Shown: positions 8,612 to 16,345 of the stretch, piece by piece
Position numbering within the stretch: the first letter of the stretch is position 1
How the letters are laid out: every line of letters starts with the position of its first letter
Assembly: GCA_963784415.1 (NCBI GenBank)
Contig: CAWARK010000011.1
Coordinates: 186,001 to 250,000 of the forward strand
Length of the DNA: 64,000 bases
From: UBA7672 sp963784415
GTDB taxonomy: Bacteria; Pseudomonadota; Alphaproteobacteria; Caulobacterales; Hyphomonadaceae
Reading direction: 5' to 3'
Made by a program: the position numbers and the translations under genes
The notes under the pieces: generated by a model
What the model saw: the letters and a program-made list of their open reading frames with translations, nothing else
The model's database searches: none
Told to the model about the DNA's origin: nothing

Positions 8612-9127
8612 AAGTGGCGACCTCTCTCATGGCAATACGTACATGCAACTTAGAAGCATTTCAAGTATGCCGACGAAATTCGAATTTCGCGTGTGAAATC
8701 AGCCCTGTCGAAATTGCGATCCGCGCCCGTTAACATCCCTGACGCCGATTTCATGCCCGCCGCAAGCCCAGCCGCGACCCTCACGTCGTGTCATTCCGGA
8801 CGCGCGCAGCGCTAGCAAGAACCCAGGAGCCAAGCGCACGGTCCTGGAAACGTGACGTAGTCACGTGTTCCCCGCGCAGGCGGGGATCCAGTCTTCGCAC
8901 TTAGTGCGAACCTGCAACCCGAGCGCGCTCCGCGCGCTGTCCAGACCCCCGCCTTCGCGGGGGACACGGGCGACAAGAGTTACACCCCATTTTGTTGGAT
9001 GAGATCCGCACTTATCCAGCAGCCCGCGTTTCCGCGTCTCCAGCAATCTCAATGACTTGCGCGCAAAATAGGGTGGATTGGCGTTTGGCAAATCGGCCGG
9101 GCTCCGGGCGCACGTATAGTGGCGCCC
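8612..9127. repeat. Non-coding stretch with palindromic repeat units
   Basis: About 500 bp without a convincing gene. The first half (8640-8780) is relatively AT-rich. From about 8866 to 8970 several hairpins follow closely: CCCCGC-GCAG-GCGGGG, CGCAC-TTA-GTGCG, AGCGCG-CTC-CGCGCG and CCCCCGC-CTTC-GCGGGGG. They have the look of REP-like intergenic repeat units. The promoter of the following gene must lie near 9060-9110. Confidence 0.5.
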
Positions 9128-9747
9128 ATGAAACGCAAAGGCTGGCCCATCTGGCTGCTGCGTGACCTCCCGGCCTTCCTGGGTGTCATGCTCAGCTTCT
9201 GGCCGCTGGTGATCCTCCTGATCTCCAGCGAACGCCGTGTCATGCGCGGAAAGACGCTTCGCAGGTCGGTGTTCGAAACCATCGCCCTCCTGCTCGCCCA
9301 CGCCGAGGCGCGTCTCACCTTCGCGCTGACGCGACAGGCCTACCGCCGGCTCGGCTGGAACCCCCGCCTCGTGCGCTTCAATCTCATCCCCGCCACCTAC
9401 AACCTGCGCGACGTGCAGGAGCGCTACGCGAACTACGTGAACGCCTTTGGCGACATGAACGCGTGGTCGAGGCGTACATCGAGGATATCCGGCAGCGCTA
9501 TCGCATCAGCGAACGCGAAGCTGAGTCCGCTTCCACGCGCGCGCCTGTTCGCACTCCCCTTGCAACGCTTACGAAGTCCTCCCTCGCCGACAGGCGGGGG
9601 AGGTGGATCGCCGCGCCTTCGCGGCGAGACGGAGGGGGCTGCGTGCGCACTTGCGCACGCGGTCCGCCGCTCAATCTCGAATTCCGAAAATCAGCTCCAA
9701 CCCACCTCGCCGGCCCTCGCCAGCGAGACCGTACCCACATGCGCTAG
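9128..9747 (+). CDS. Hypothetical membrane-anchored protein, frameshifted
   Basis: It starts MKRKGWPIWLLRDLPAFLGVMLSFWPLVILL, one strong membrane segment, then a basic region with GWNPRLVRFNLIPATYNLRDVQERYANYVNAFGDMNA. One base is missing near 9460. The next frame continues VEAYIEDIRQRYRISEREAES, which fits the same protein. From about 9535 the reading frame runs into palindromic repeat DNA, and it ends at the TAG of the CTAG at 9744-9747, the target site of the adjacent insertion sequence. I do not recognise the family. Confidence 0.5.
9577..9650. repeat. Palindromic repeat unit inside the 3' end of the membrane-protein gene
   Basis: Two hairpins, CTCCCTCGCC-GACA-GGCGGGGGAG and CGCCGCG-CCTT-CGCGGCG, lie in the tail of the 9128 gene. 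They resemble in style the hairpins at 8866-8970 and may have extended or replaced the original C-terminus of the protein. Confidence 0.45.
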
Positions 9748-10364
9748 GGTTCGGACTCAATTAGCCAGAAGGCGACGGTGGCGGCGAGCAGGGCTCCGGA
9801 CAGGAAGTTTCGGGCGAGCTTGTCGTATCGGGTGGCCACGCGACGGAAGTCCTTCAACCTGCACCACATGCGTTCGACGCGGTTGCGGTCTTTGTAGGCG
9901 CGCTTGCTGTAGGGGATGACGGTGCTGCGGTAAGCCACGGACGGGATGACGGCCTCGACGCCTTTTTCCGCCAGGAGATGGCGCAGACTGTTGGCGTCAT
10001 AAGCCTTGTCCGCGATCAGCTTCTGCATCCGTCCGCCAGCCTCCACGAGCTGTGCGGCAAGGTTGATATCGTTGATGTTCCCGGCGCTGAGGAGAAGTAC
10101 GCGCGGCCGCCCAAGATGATCGCAGAGGCCATGCAGCTTGCTGGTCCGTCCGCCGCGCGAGCGGCCTACGCTCTGCGCGAAGTCCCCCCTTTTGCGCCCG
10201 AGGCCGAGCGGTGAGCTTTGATGTGCGTGGCGTCGATGGCGGCCGATGAGTAGATGCCGCTCGATCCGGTCAGGGCATAGAAGATATCGTTCCAGACCCC
10301 CTGTTTGCTCCAGCGGTTGAAGCGATTGTAGACCGTCGTGTAGGGCCCGTATTCCGGCGGACAA
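9744..10364 (-). CDS. IS5-family transposase, frame B (made by -1 frameshift)
   Basis: After the slippery run this frame reads GRKRGDFAQSVGRSRGGRTSKLHGL and contains the second catalytic Asp (LIADKAYDAN) and the catalytic Glu (YKDRNRVERMWCRLKDFRRVATRYDKLA). It probably has no start of its own; the region before the slippery site is not used. Its stop codon TAG is formed only by the flanking CTAG of the target duplication, since the element itself ends in ...GAACC. Confidence 0.85.
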   Translation of the reverse strand: MSAGIRALHDGLQSLQPLEQTGGLERYLLCPDRIERHLLIGRHRRHAHQSSPLGLGRKRGDFAQSVGRSRGGRTSKLHGLCDHLGRPRVLLLSAGNINDINLAAQLVEAGGRMQKLIADKAYDANSLRHLLAEKGVEAVIPSVAYRSTVIPYSKRAYKDRNRVERMWCRLKDFRRVATRYDKLARNFLSGALLAATVAFWLIESEP

Positions 10365-10522
10365 TCGCGCCAGCGCGCGCCGCAGCGAAGCATGTGGACG
10401 ACGCCTGAGATGATCCGCCGATCATCGACACGATGCGCCCCGCGCCGCCCCTTCGGCAGCAACGGCTCTATCTTCGCCCACTCCGCCTCGCTCAGCCAGT
10501 AAACACGCTTCGTCATGACCAA
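10166..10522 (-). CDS. IS5-family transposase, frame A
   Basis: A 118-residue N-terminal part. YWLSEAEWAKIEPLLPKGRRGAHRVDDRRIISGVVHMLRCGARWRDCPPEYGPYTTVYNRFNRWSKQGVW is the DUF4096-type N-terminal region of IS5 transposases. The first catalytic Asp is in AAIDATHIKAH. It terminates in ASGAKGGTSRRA just past the slippery run. Alone it lacks the rest of the catalytic domain; a -1 shift at 10184-10193 joins it to frame B. Confidence 0.88.
   Translation of the reverse strand: MVMTKRVYWLSEAEWAKIEPLLPKGRRGAHRVDDRRIISGVVHMLRCGARWRDCPPEYGPYTTVYNRFNRWSKQGVWNDIFYALTGSSGIYSSAAIDATHIKAHRSASGAKGGTSRRA
10184..10193 (-). promoter_or_regulatory. Programmed -1 frameshift site of the transposase
   Basis: On the coding strand the sequence is GCAAAAGGGGGGACTT. 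Frame A reads GCA AAA GGG GGG ACT and frame B reads CGC AAA AGG GGG GAC. An A4G6 run at the junction of the two transposase frames is the kind of slippery sequence used by such elements to make the full-length enzyme. Confidence 0.7.
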
Positions 10523-10586
10523 AGCTCCTTCCGGAACCTTGAATCATCCAACACGCGACAGAGCCAGACCTAATTGAGTACGAACC

Positions 10587-11699
10587 CTAGGCCGTAATGC
10601 CGCTCAGACCGCCATTCAGCATGATCAGATAGCGCTGCGCGATCGTATCCACATAGCTCGCCGTCTGCAGCTTCGCCGGGTTCATGCGCTGGGTGATCGC
10701 CTTCACCTGCGCCTCGATAGACTGCACGGCGATCTGCTTGGGAATGTTCAGGGCCGTCGTGATGACTTCGCGTCCCAGCGGCGAGCCCAGAATATCGATG
10801 GCGTCCTTGTAGGTCGAGGCGACCTGCTTGAACAACACCGCCGACCCCAGGCCCGGCAATTGCGCATCCAGCATGTCGAGGCGCTTCTCGGCGATATAGG
10901 CGTTGCTGACCTCGCTCAGCGAATCCTTGAAGTAGGCGTCCGCGCTCCACGCGTCGGCCTGTTTCACGCCGTCGTCGTACTGCGCGCCCGAAAACCCGTC
11001 CTTGCCGAGCGTACCCGTAAGGCGCGTCGTGTGAATCTCATCCACATCGTCGCGCCAGATCATATCGACGGTGACGTCGTTGCCGCTGACCGTGATCGGC
11101 ACCGCAACGCCATCGACCTCGGCCTGATAGGCGCCTTTGACCTTCTTGATCTCCAGCATCGCCTCGATCGGCTCGCCCTCACGCTCGAACGCGACGCGGA
11201 ACCTGCCCTGCACGCCATTCTGCTGCGGCGACAGGCGGTCGAGCCCGTAGGTTGCGAGATCATAGTCCTTGGCGAACTGCAGCCAGCCGCCATTGATCGA
11301 CGACATCTTGTAGGCCACGGAACTCTTGTCAGTCGGGTCCGACAGCATCGCTTTCTTCGCGAGGCCGACTTTGTCGACATCGGCGCCAACACCGCCTGCC
11401 GTCATCAGAACCTTGCGCGCGATCGGATCATTCAGCACGTCGTCGATCGTCTTGGCGTTCTTCACGACCTTGGCGTAGCGCGCGAGGTCGCGCACGACTT
11501 CGGGGTCCTTGGCGACCTGCTTCAACTGCTTGGCTTCGTTCTTTTCGGCGTTCATCAGCGCCGTCTTGATCGACCCCGCGTTGGCGACCGACGTCCCCGA
11601 GGCGGAAGCCGACGTCCCGGTCGCCAGCGAAGTAAGCGTGTTCGTGCCCGACGAGCCGAACAGCATGCTGAGCGAGGACAGGGGCAGAAGCGATGTCAT
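10587..11699 (-). CDS. DUF1217 family protein, flagellum-associated
   Basis: 370 residues. After a Ser/Thr-rich N-terminus comes AEKNEAKQLKQVAKDPEVVRDLARYAKVVKNAKTIDDVLNDPIARKVLMTAGG. The C-terminal region has LPKQIAVQSIEAQVKAITQRM-like text typical of DUF1217. DUF1217 proteins occur in alphaproteobacterial flagellar loci; a direct role is not established. A CtrA box lies 26 bp upstream of the start, which supports cell-cycle or motility control. The stop TAG sits inside the CTAG target duplication of the insertion sequence, so the protein is intact despite the insertion. Confidence 0.75.
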   Translation of the reverse strand: MTSLLPLSSLSMLFGSSGTNTLTSLATGTSASASGTSVANAGSIKTALMNAEKNEAKQLKQVAKDPEVVRDLARYAKVVKNAKTIDDVLNDPIARKVLMTAGGVGADVDKVGLAKKAMLSDPTDKSSVAYKMSSINGGWLQFAKDYDLATYGLDRLSPQQNGVQGRFRVAFEREGEPIEAMLEIKKVKGAYQAEVDGVAVPITVSGNDVTVDMIWRDDVDEIHTTRLTGTLGKDGFSGAQYDDGVKQADAWSADAYFKDSLSEVSNAYIAEKRLDMLDAQLPGLGSAVLFKQVASTYKDAIDILGSPLGREVITTALNIPKQIAVQSIEAQVKAITQRMNPAKLQTASYVDTIAQRYLIMLNGGLSGITA

Positions 11700-11724
11700 G
11701 ACGCCGGATCATACCGGTTCACGT

Positions 11725-11739
11725 TTAACGTCTGCTTAA
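11725..11739. promoter_or_regulatory. CtrA-type box TTAA-N7-TTAA
   Basis: TTAACGTCTGCTTAAC matches the full CtrA consensus TTAA-N7-TTAAC exactly, with a further TTAAC at 11749-11753. It is 26 bp before the DUF1217 start on the minus strand and about 145 bp before the plus-strand gene at 11885. The distance favours the DUF1217 gene as the target. Confidence 0.65.
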
Positions 11740-11884
11740 CCACGTCATTAACCATCCGTACCCGGCAGTTTGCCGGGCTTTTGAGCGATTTTGTCGGCGG
11801 CGGGAACACGGACGCGAATCGTCCGTTGGTAGTGCGAGGACGGCTGGGGCCGTCATGGCTGGTCGATTTCAGGGGTTCCTTTTC

Positions 11885-12169
11885 ATGTGGCCGTTCAAGT
11901 CTGAAAAGAAAGCTGTCGTCGTGTTCCACATCGACAGCGACGGCCACGCCCGCGGCGCCTGGTTCCGCGGCAATGCCGATGTTCTCATCATCGACGAGCG
12001 CGACCCCAACAGCCGCGTCTACAAGATGGCCTCGGAGTCCACCGATGAAGACCTTCGCCGCAGGATCGGCAAACATCCGCTCGGCCGCACGCTGGGCGAA
12101 GCCGCCCCGGTCAACGAGCGCCCCACGCTCAACCTGCACTGGCGCGTCGACGGCCCGCAAACGGCCTGA
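11885..12169 (+). CDS. Hypothetical protein of about 94 residues
   Basis: It starts MWPFKSEKKAVVVFHID with AGGGG 9 bp upstream; an in-frame upstream ATG at 11855 is less likely. The protein is soluble and acidic/basic mixed, with GNADVLIIDERDPNSRVYKMASESTDEDLRRRIGKHPLGRTLGE. I do not recognise a family. It converges with alkB, whose stop is 11 bp away. Confidence 0.55.
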   Translation: MWPFKSEKKAVVVFHIDSDGHARGAWFRGNADVLIIDERDPNSRVYKMASESTDEDLRRRIGKHPLGRTLGEAAPVNERPTLNLHWRVDGPQTA

Positions 12170-12179
12170 GGGTTTCAGC

Positions 12180-12783
12180 CTAGGGCGCAGTCACCCGCCG
12201 CAAGGTCAGGTTGATGCGCCCGCCTCCGGGAACCAGTGTCGAGCTATCCGGATAAATCCGGTCGACCCCGTGATAGGCGCGCCGGGCCTGCCCGCCCAGC
12301 ACCACGACATCCCCCGACGCCAGCCGCATCGACGATGTCGGGCTCGACCGCTCCAGCCCACCCAGCCGGAACAATGCCCGCGATCCAAGCGACACCGAAA
12401 CGACCGGCGCATCCTTCGCGCTCTCGTCCGCATCGATGTGCAGTCCCAGCCGCGAGTCCGCTTCATACCAGTTGACCAGGCATGCCTGCGGCGGCGCGTC
12501 GTAATTAGACACGTCGCGCCAGAGATCCATCAGCACCTGCGGAATCGTCCGACCACGCCTTGCCCGTCTCCGGATGCGTCGGCTGATAACGATAGCCCTT
12601 GATGTCGCTGACCCAGCCAAGCGGCCCGAGATTGGTGTTGCGAACCGACAGTGCTTTTCCCGTCCGCGGCATCGCGCCCCGGTAGAGCGGGTTCTCGTCG
12701 AGCAGCCCAATCACCTCCGCCACCAGCGCGCGTTGCGCGTCTGGCCGAAAATATTCAGGCAGGAATCGAAAGCCTTCGATCAT
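12180..12783 (-). CDS. alkB: Alkylated DNA repair dioxygenase AlkB, frameshifted
   Basis: An Fe(II)/2-oxoglutarate dioxygenase that removes methyl groups from DNA bases. The N-terminal part FRFLPEYFRPDAQRALVAEVIGLLDENPLYRGAMPRTGKALSVRNTNLGPLGWVSD lies in one frame up to about 12550; the rest IPQVLMDLWRDVSNYDAPPQACLVNWYEADSRLGLHIDADE lies in the next. The iron ligands HID and the later His (AYHGVDRI) and the 2-oxoglutarate Arg region (GGGRINLTLRR) are all present. One indel near 12548 explains the split; likely a sequence error. Confidence 0.85.
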
Positions 12784-12843
12784 GGGCGCAACTCTACGCC
12801 CATGCCGAAATGGCGTCGCCGGATTTGCGACAGGATAGGCGGA

Positions 12844-14037
12844 CTACGCCAGGCCCTTCAGCGCGCTGCCGAGGTCCGTCTTCTCCCACGAGAAGCCGCC
12901 ATCGGCATCGGGCTCGCGACCGAAATGGCCGTAGGCGCTCGTGCGCGCATAGATCGGCTTGTTGAGGCCGAGATGCGTGCGGATGCCGCGCGGACGCAGG
13001 TCCATCACTTCGCCAAGGCGCTTTTCCAGCTTGGCGAGATCGACCTTCTCGGTGCCATCGCAGTTCGCATAGATCGACAGCGGTTCCGGAATGCCGATGG
13101 CGTAGCTGAGCTGGATCACGCAGCGATCGGCGAGGCCCGCCGCTACAACGTTCTTCGCAAGATAGCGCGCAGCGTAGGCTGCCGAGCGGTCGACCTTCGT
13201 CGGGTCCTTGCCCGAGAACGCGCCGCCGCCGTGCGGGGCAGCGCCGCCGTAGGTGTCGACGATGATCTTGCGGCCCGTCAGGCCGCAATCGCCATCGGGT
13301 CCGCCGATCACGAACTTGCCCGTCGGGTTGATGTGCCAGACGCAATTCTTGGCGATCGGCAGCGTGTCGCCCAGCGCCTTGCGGATGTAGGGCTCGACGA
13401 TCTTGCGGATGTCGTCGGACGTCTGCTTCTCGTCGGTGTGCTGGGTCGACAGCACGATCGAGACGGCTTCCTTCGGCTTGCCGTTCTCGTAGCGCACGGT
13501 GACCTGCGATTTGGCGTCCGGCGCCAGCGTCTTTTCCGCGCCGCTGTGACGCGCATCGGCGAGCAGTTTCAGGATGCGGTGCGAATACTGGATCGGCGCC
13601 GGCATCAACTCGGGCGTCTCGTTCGTCGCATAGCCGAACATGATGCCCTGATCGCCCGCGCCTTCTTCCTTGTTGCCCGACGCATCGACGCCCTGCGCGA
13701 TGTGCTCGGACTGGCCATGGAGAAGAACTTCGATTTCCGCGTCACGCCAGGAAAAGCCTTCCTGGTCGTACCCGATATCCTTGATCGCCAGCCGCGTGTG
13801 GTGGGCAATCAGCTCCTTGGTGACTTTATCCGTCCCGCGGAATTCGCCAGCGATGACAACACGGTTGGTGGTGGCCAGCGTCTCGGCCGCGCAGCGCAGC
13901 GACCAGACGTCGAGACCCTGCTCGATCGTGGTCCGGTAATAGAGGTCCACGACCTCGTCCGAGATACGGTCACACACCTTGTCCGGGTGTCCCTCGGACA
14001 CGCTTTCGCTGGTGAAAAGGTATTCGGAACGCGCCAC
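12844..14037 (-). CDS. metK: S-adenosylmethionine synthetase
   Basis: 397 residues making S-adenosylmethionine from methionine and ATP. FTSESVSEGHPDKVCDRISDEVVD, GAGDQGIMFGYA and the P-loop-like GGGAFSGKDPTKVDRSAAYAARY are the standard MetK motifs. The start is GTG with AGGGAG just upstream. It lies downstream of the xre gene, as in many alphaproteobacteria, but trmB, which often follows, is not next to it. The leader holds a 9-bp inverted repeat. Confidence 0.97.
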   Translation of the reverse strand: MARSEYLFTSESVSEGHPDKVCDRISDEVVDLYYRTTIEQGLDVWSLRCAAETLATTNRVVIAGEFRGTDKVTKELIAHHTRLAIKDIGYDQEGFSWRDAEIEVLLHGQSEHIAQGVDASGNKEEGAGDQGIMFGYATNETPELMPAPIQYSHRILKLLADARHSGAEKTLAPDAKSQVTVRYENGKPKEAVSIVLSTQHTDEKQTSDDIRKIVEPYIRKALGDTLPIAKNCVWHINPTGKFVIGGPDGDCGLTGRKIIVDTYGGAAPHGGGAFSGKDPTKVDRSAAYAARYLAKNVVAAGLADRCVIQLSYAIGIPEPLSIYANCDGTEKVDLAKLEKRLGEVMDLRPRGIRTHLGLNKPIYARTSAYGHFGREPDADGGFSWEKTDLGSALKGLA

Positions 14038-14081
14038 GCGAAACTCCCTTCAGGCAATTCGGCTGCCATAACCCGGCAGGG

Positions 14082-14103
14082 CATATAAAGAAAGCTTTAT
14101 ATG
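14082..14103 (-). promoter_or_regulatory. AT-rich hairpin in the metK leader
   Basis: CATATAAAG-AAAG-CTTTATATG is a perfect 9-bp inverted repeat with a 4-base loop, 45 bp before the metK start and 34 bp after the xre stop. A second short stem, CTGCC/GGCAG, lies closer to metK. It could be an operator for the upstream regulator or a leader element. No known SAM riboswitch motif was recognised. Confidence 0.45.
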
Positions 14104-14137
14104 ATTTGGCTGGCACTTCTCGACAGCTGAATGCTGC

Positions 14138-14611
14138 TCAGCGCTTCGCCTTGGCCGGCTTGCGGGCAGCCTTCGCGCCCGGCCTGGCCTGTTTCTTCGC
14201 GAGGTCGATTACCGCCTTGCGGGCATTGGCAAATTCGATCCGCCGGAACGCCGCCAGCAGTTCGAGCTCCTCGCCCGTGTCGGGGGCGTCGAACCCGGCA
14301 TGCTCTTCGGCCACACCACGACGGGCGACCGCAAGTCGCGGGGCGGATTCGTAGAAGAACTGGATGGTCACGCCCAGCGCCTTGGCGATTTCATAGAGCC
14401 GACCGGCCGAAACCCGGTTCTTGCCGTTCTCGTATTTCTGGACCTGCTGGAAGGTGACTCCCACCCGCTCGGCCAGTTCGGGCTGGGACATGTCCAGCTC
14501 CATCCGCCGCGCCAGAATCCGGTCGCTGACGATACGATCGATGTCCGTTGGATCGCGCGTTTCCACTGTCCGTACCTCGACGACTGCCACACCCAGAAGT
14601 TGAGGTATCAA
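14138..14611 (-). CDS. XRE family transcriptional regulator
   Basis: About 157 residues. The helix-turn-helix is ARRMELDMSQPELAERVGVTFQQVQKYENGKNRVSAGRLYEIAKALGV. The C-terminal half is followed by a Lys/Ala-rich tail (KKQARPGAKAARKPAKAKR). This type of regulator commonly sits between lnt and metK in alphaproteobacteria. The start is uncertain; an internal start near VETRDPTDIDRIV is possible. Target is unknown; the palindrome in the metK leader is a candidate. Confidence 0.85.
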   Translation of the reverse strand: MIPQLLGVAVVEVRTVETRDPTDIDRIVSDRILARRMELDMSQPELAERVGVTFQQVQKYENGKNRVSAGRLYEIAKALGVTIQFFYESAPRLAVARRGVAEEHAGFDAPDTGEELELLAAFRRIEFANARKAVIDLAKKQARPGAKAARKPAKAKR

Positions 14612-14616
14612 TTAGC

Positions 14617-16284
14617 CTAGCGGCGCGGCAGCACGAACAACCCGAGGTTGAGTGCCGCGAAGATCAGCCAGAACAGGCCATCACGCCAGTTGCTGTAGGG
14701 CGTCGCCGGGAGGGCTGCGGGAATGCGGGCGTCGACCACGGCCGAGCGCCAGCCATCCGGGTCCGCGCCGTAGAGTTTCGGATCGGCGACCGTCGCGCGC
14801 GCGGTCCAGCGGCCATACGCGTCGATCATGCCCGTGTCGCCGCGGCTGGCGACCCGCGCCATCGGCAGGCCTTCCTCGATGGCGCGATAGCGCGCCTGCG
14901 CTGCGTGCTGGCCCGGCCCGAAGAGATCGCCGAACCACGCATCGATGCTGATATTGACCAGCCATTGCGGACGGTCGGGACCGTTGGGCGACAGTCCCGG
15001 GAAGATCGCCTCGTAGCAGATCAGCGGACCGAAGGGCGGCACGCCGTCGGCTGTGATCGTTGCGGGCATCGGCCCCGCCTCGAACCCGCCGGGCGCCAGG
15101 TCCTGCAGCGTCTTGAGGCCGATACTCTTGAGCACGCCGGAGAACGGCACGAACTCGCCGAAGGGCACCAGCATGTGCTTGTCATACCAGGCGAGCGCGC
15201 CCTGCACGTCGCTGTGGCCGTTGAGGACGGCAAGCGAGTTGTATGCGCGCTGGTCGTCCTTGCCCGGATTTTCAACGCGTGCCGTGCCGATGAGCAGCTT
15301 ACGCGAGCCCAGGGATCCCGTGACGGCGCGCAGCGCCGGATCCCAGCCGAACAGGTAGGCGGGCACGGCGCCTTCCGGCCAGATGAGAATTTGTGGGGCG
15401 CTCGCCGTCGCGGGGCCGGAGAGGCGAATGAAGCGTTCGACCAGCGCCACGGCGTTCTGCGGGTTGTCCTTCGCAGCCTGCGGCGTGCCGGTGTCGACCA
15501 GGCGCACCATCGGGCCTGCGGCGACGTCAGCCGCGGATTCGCCAAGGCGCTTGGCGCCCCAGCCCCAGAGCGCGCCGAACACGATGGCGGCGACGATCAG
15601 AGGAGCGGCGCGCGAAGCCGTCGATCCACGCTGCCGCGCATCGGTCAACACGGCCGGCGACGCCATCGCGACGAGCGTCAGCACGGACAAGCCGTAGATG
15701 CCCCAGAGTGATGCTGACTGCGAGATCGCTTCGCCCGGCGCCCAGATCATGCCGGGCATGTTCCACGGGAAACCGCCAATGCTGAACAGCGAGGCGCGGA
15801 ACCATTCGGCCAGCATGAACGCGCTGGAGAAGATGATCAGGCGCGCAGGCCCCGGGCACCAGTAGGGATAAGCCAGGAACATAGCGCCAGCCAGAATGCC
15901 GCCGAGCAACGCTGGCAACGCGATCAACGGCATCCAGATAAAAATCACGAAGGCGTCGGCATCAACGAGGAACGCCCACGCGATCCAGTGCATGCCGACA
16001 AGGTAATAGGCGAAACCGAAAGCGCCCACGCGCCAGAACGCAGCGCGGCGCGGCTTCGGGGTCAGACGTGCGCCATCAAGGCTCCACACCAGACCCGACA
16101 GCGCCACCGCATAGAGCGGCCAGATGTGAAAAGGCGGGAAGGCAAAATTTGCGATGGCGCCGAGCACCGCACAGAACGCCAGCGCGCGCCAACCCTGCAG
16201 GCCTGCTACCCAGAGATAGGCCGGCGTCAGGAAATTGGCCCAGCCATGAGGCTGCGGGCCCGCGGCCAAACGCGTGTCGGTCAT
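14617..16284 (-). CDS. lnt: Apolipoprotein N-acyltransferase
   Basis: 555 residues. The N-terminal third is a multi-pass membrane domain (ALAFCAVLGAIANFAFPPFHIWPLYAVALSGLVW and others). The periplasmic nitrilase domain carries the Glu-Lys-Cys triad: LIWPEGAVPAYLF, YDKHMLVPFGEFVPF and LICYEAIFPGL. It adds the third acyl chain to lipoproteins in the inner membrane. It lies between corC and xre on one strand. Confidence 0.96.
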   Translation of the reverse strand: MTDTRLAAGPQPHGWANFLTPAYLWVAGLQGWRALAFCAVLGAIANFAFPPFHIWPLYAVALSGLVWSLDGARLTPKPRRAAFWRVGAFGFAYYLVGMHWIAWAFLVDADAFVIFIWMPLIALPALLGGILAGAMFLAYPYWCPGPARLIIFSSAFMLAEWFRASLFSIGGFPWNMPGMIWAPGEAISQSASLWGIYGLSVLTLVAMASPAVLTDARQRGSTASRAAPLIVAAIVFGALWGWGAKRLGESAADVAAGPMVRLVDTGTPQAAKDNPQNAVALVERFIRLSGPATASAPQILIWPEGAVPAYLFGWDPALRAVTGSLGSRKLLIGTARVENPGKDDQRAYNSLAVLNGHSDVQGALAWYDKHMLVPFGEFVPFSGVLKSIGLKTLQDLAPGGFEAGPMPATITADGVPPFGPLICYEAIFPGLSPNGPDRPQWLVNISIDAWFGDLFGPGQHAAQARYRAIEEGLPMARVASRGDTGMIDAYGRWTARATVADPKLYGADPDGWRSAVVDARIPAALPATPYSNWRDGLFWLIFAALNLGLFVLPRR

Positions 16285-16345
16285 GGAGCCTCCCCGGCAC
16301 GCCCTGCACCAGCTTTCCCAGCCATGGATGGCATGGGCCAGCAGA

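Larger units (their letters stand above)
9748..10586 (-). mobile_element. IS5-family insertion sequence, apparently intact
   Basis: An 839-bp element. Its left end GGTTCGGACTCAATTAG and the reverse complement of its right end, GGTTCGTACTCAATTAG, are inverted repeats with one mismatch. Both sides are flanked by CTAG (9744-9747 and 10587-10590), a 4-bp target duplication. It carries one transposase in two overlapping frames on the minus strand with a slippery AAAAGGGGGG. Size, ends, CTAG target and two-frame DDE transposase fit the IS427-like group of IS5. Confidence 0.9.

Noticed and set aside
14038..14137. SAM-II or SAM/SAH riboswitch before metK
   Set aside because: None of the conserved aptamer segments I know was seen. 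Only simple hairpins are present.
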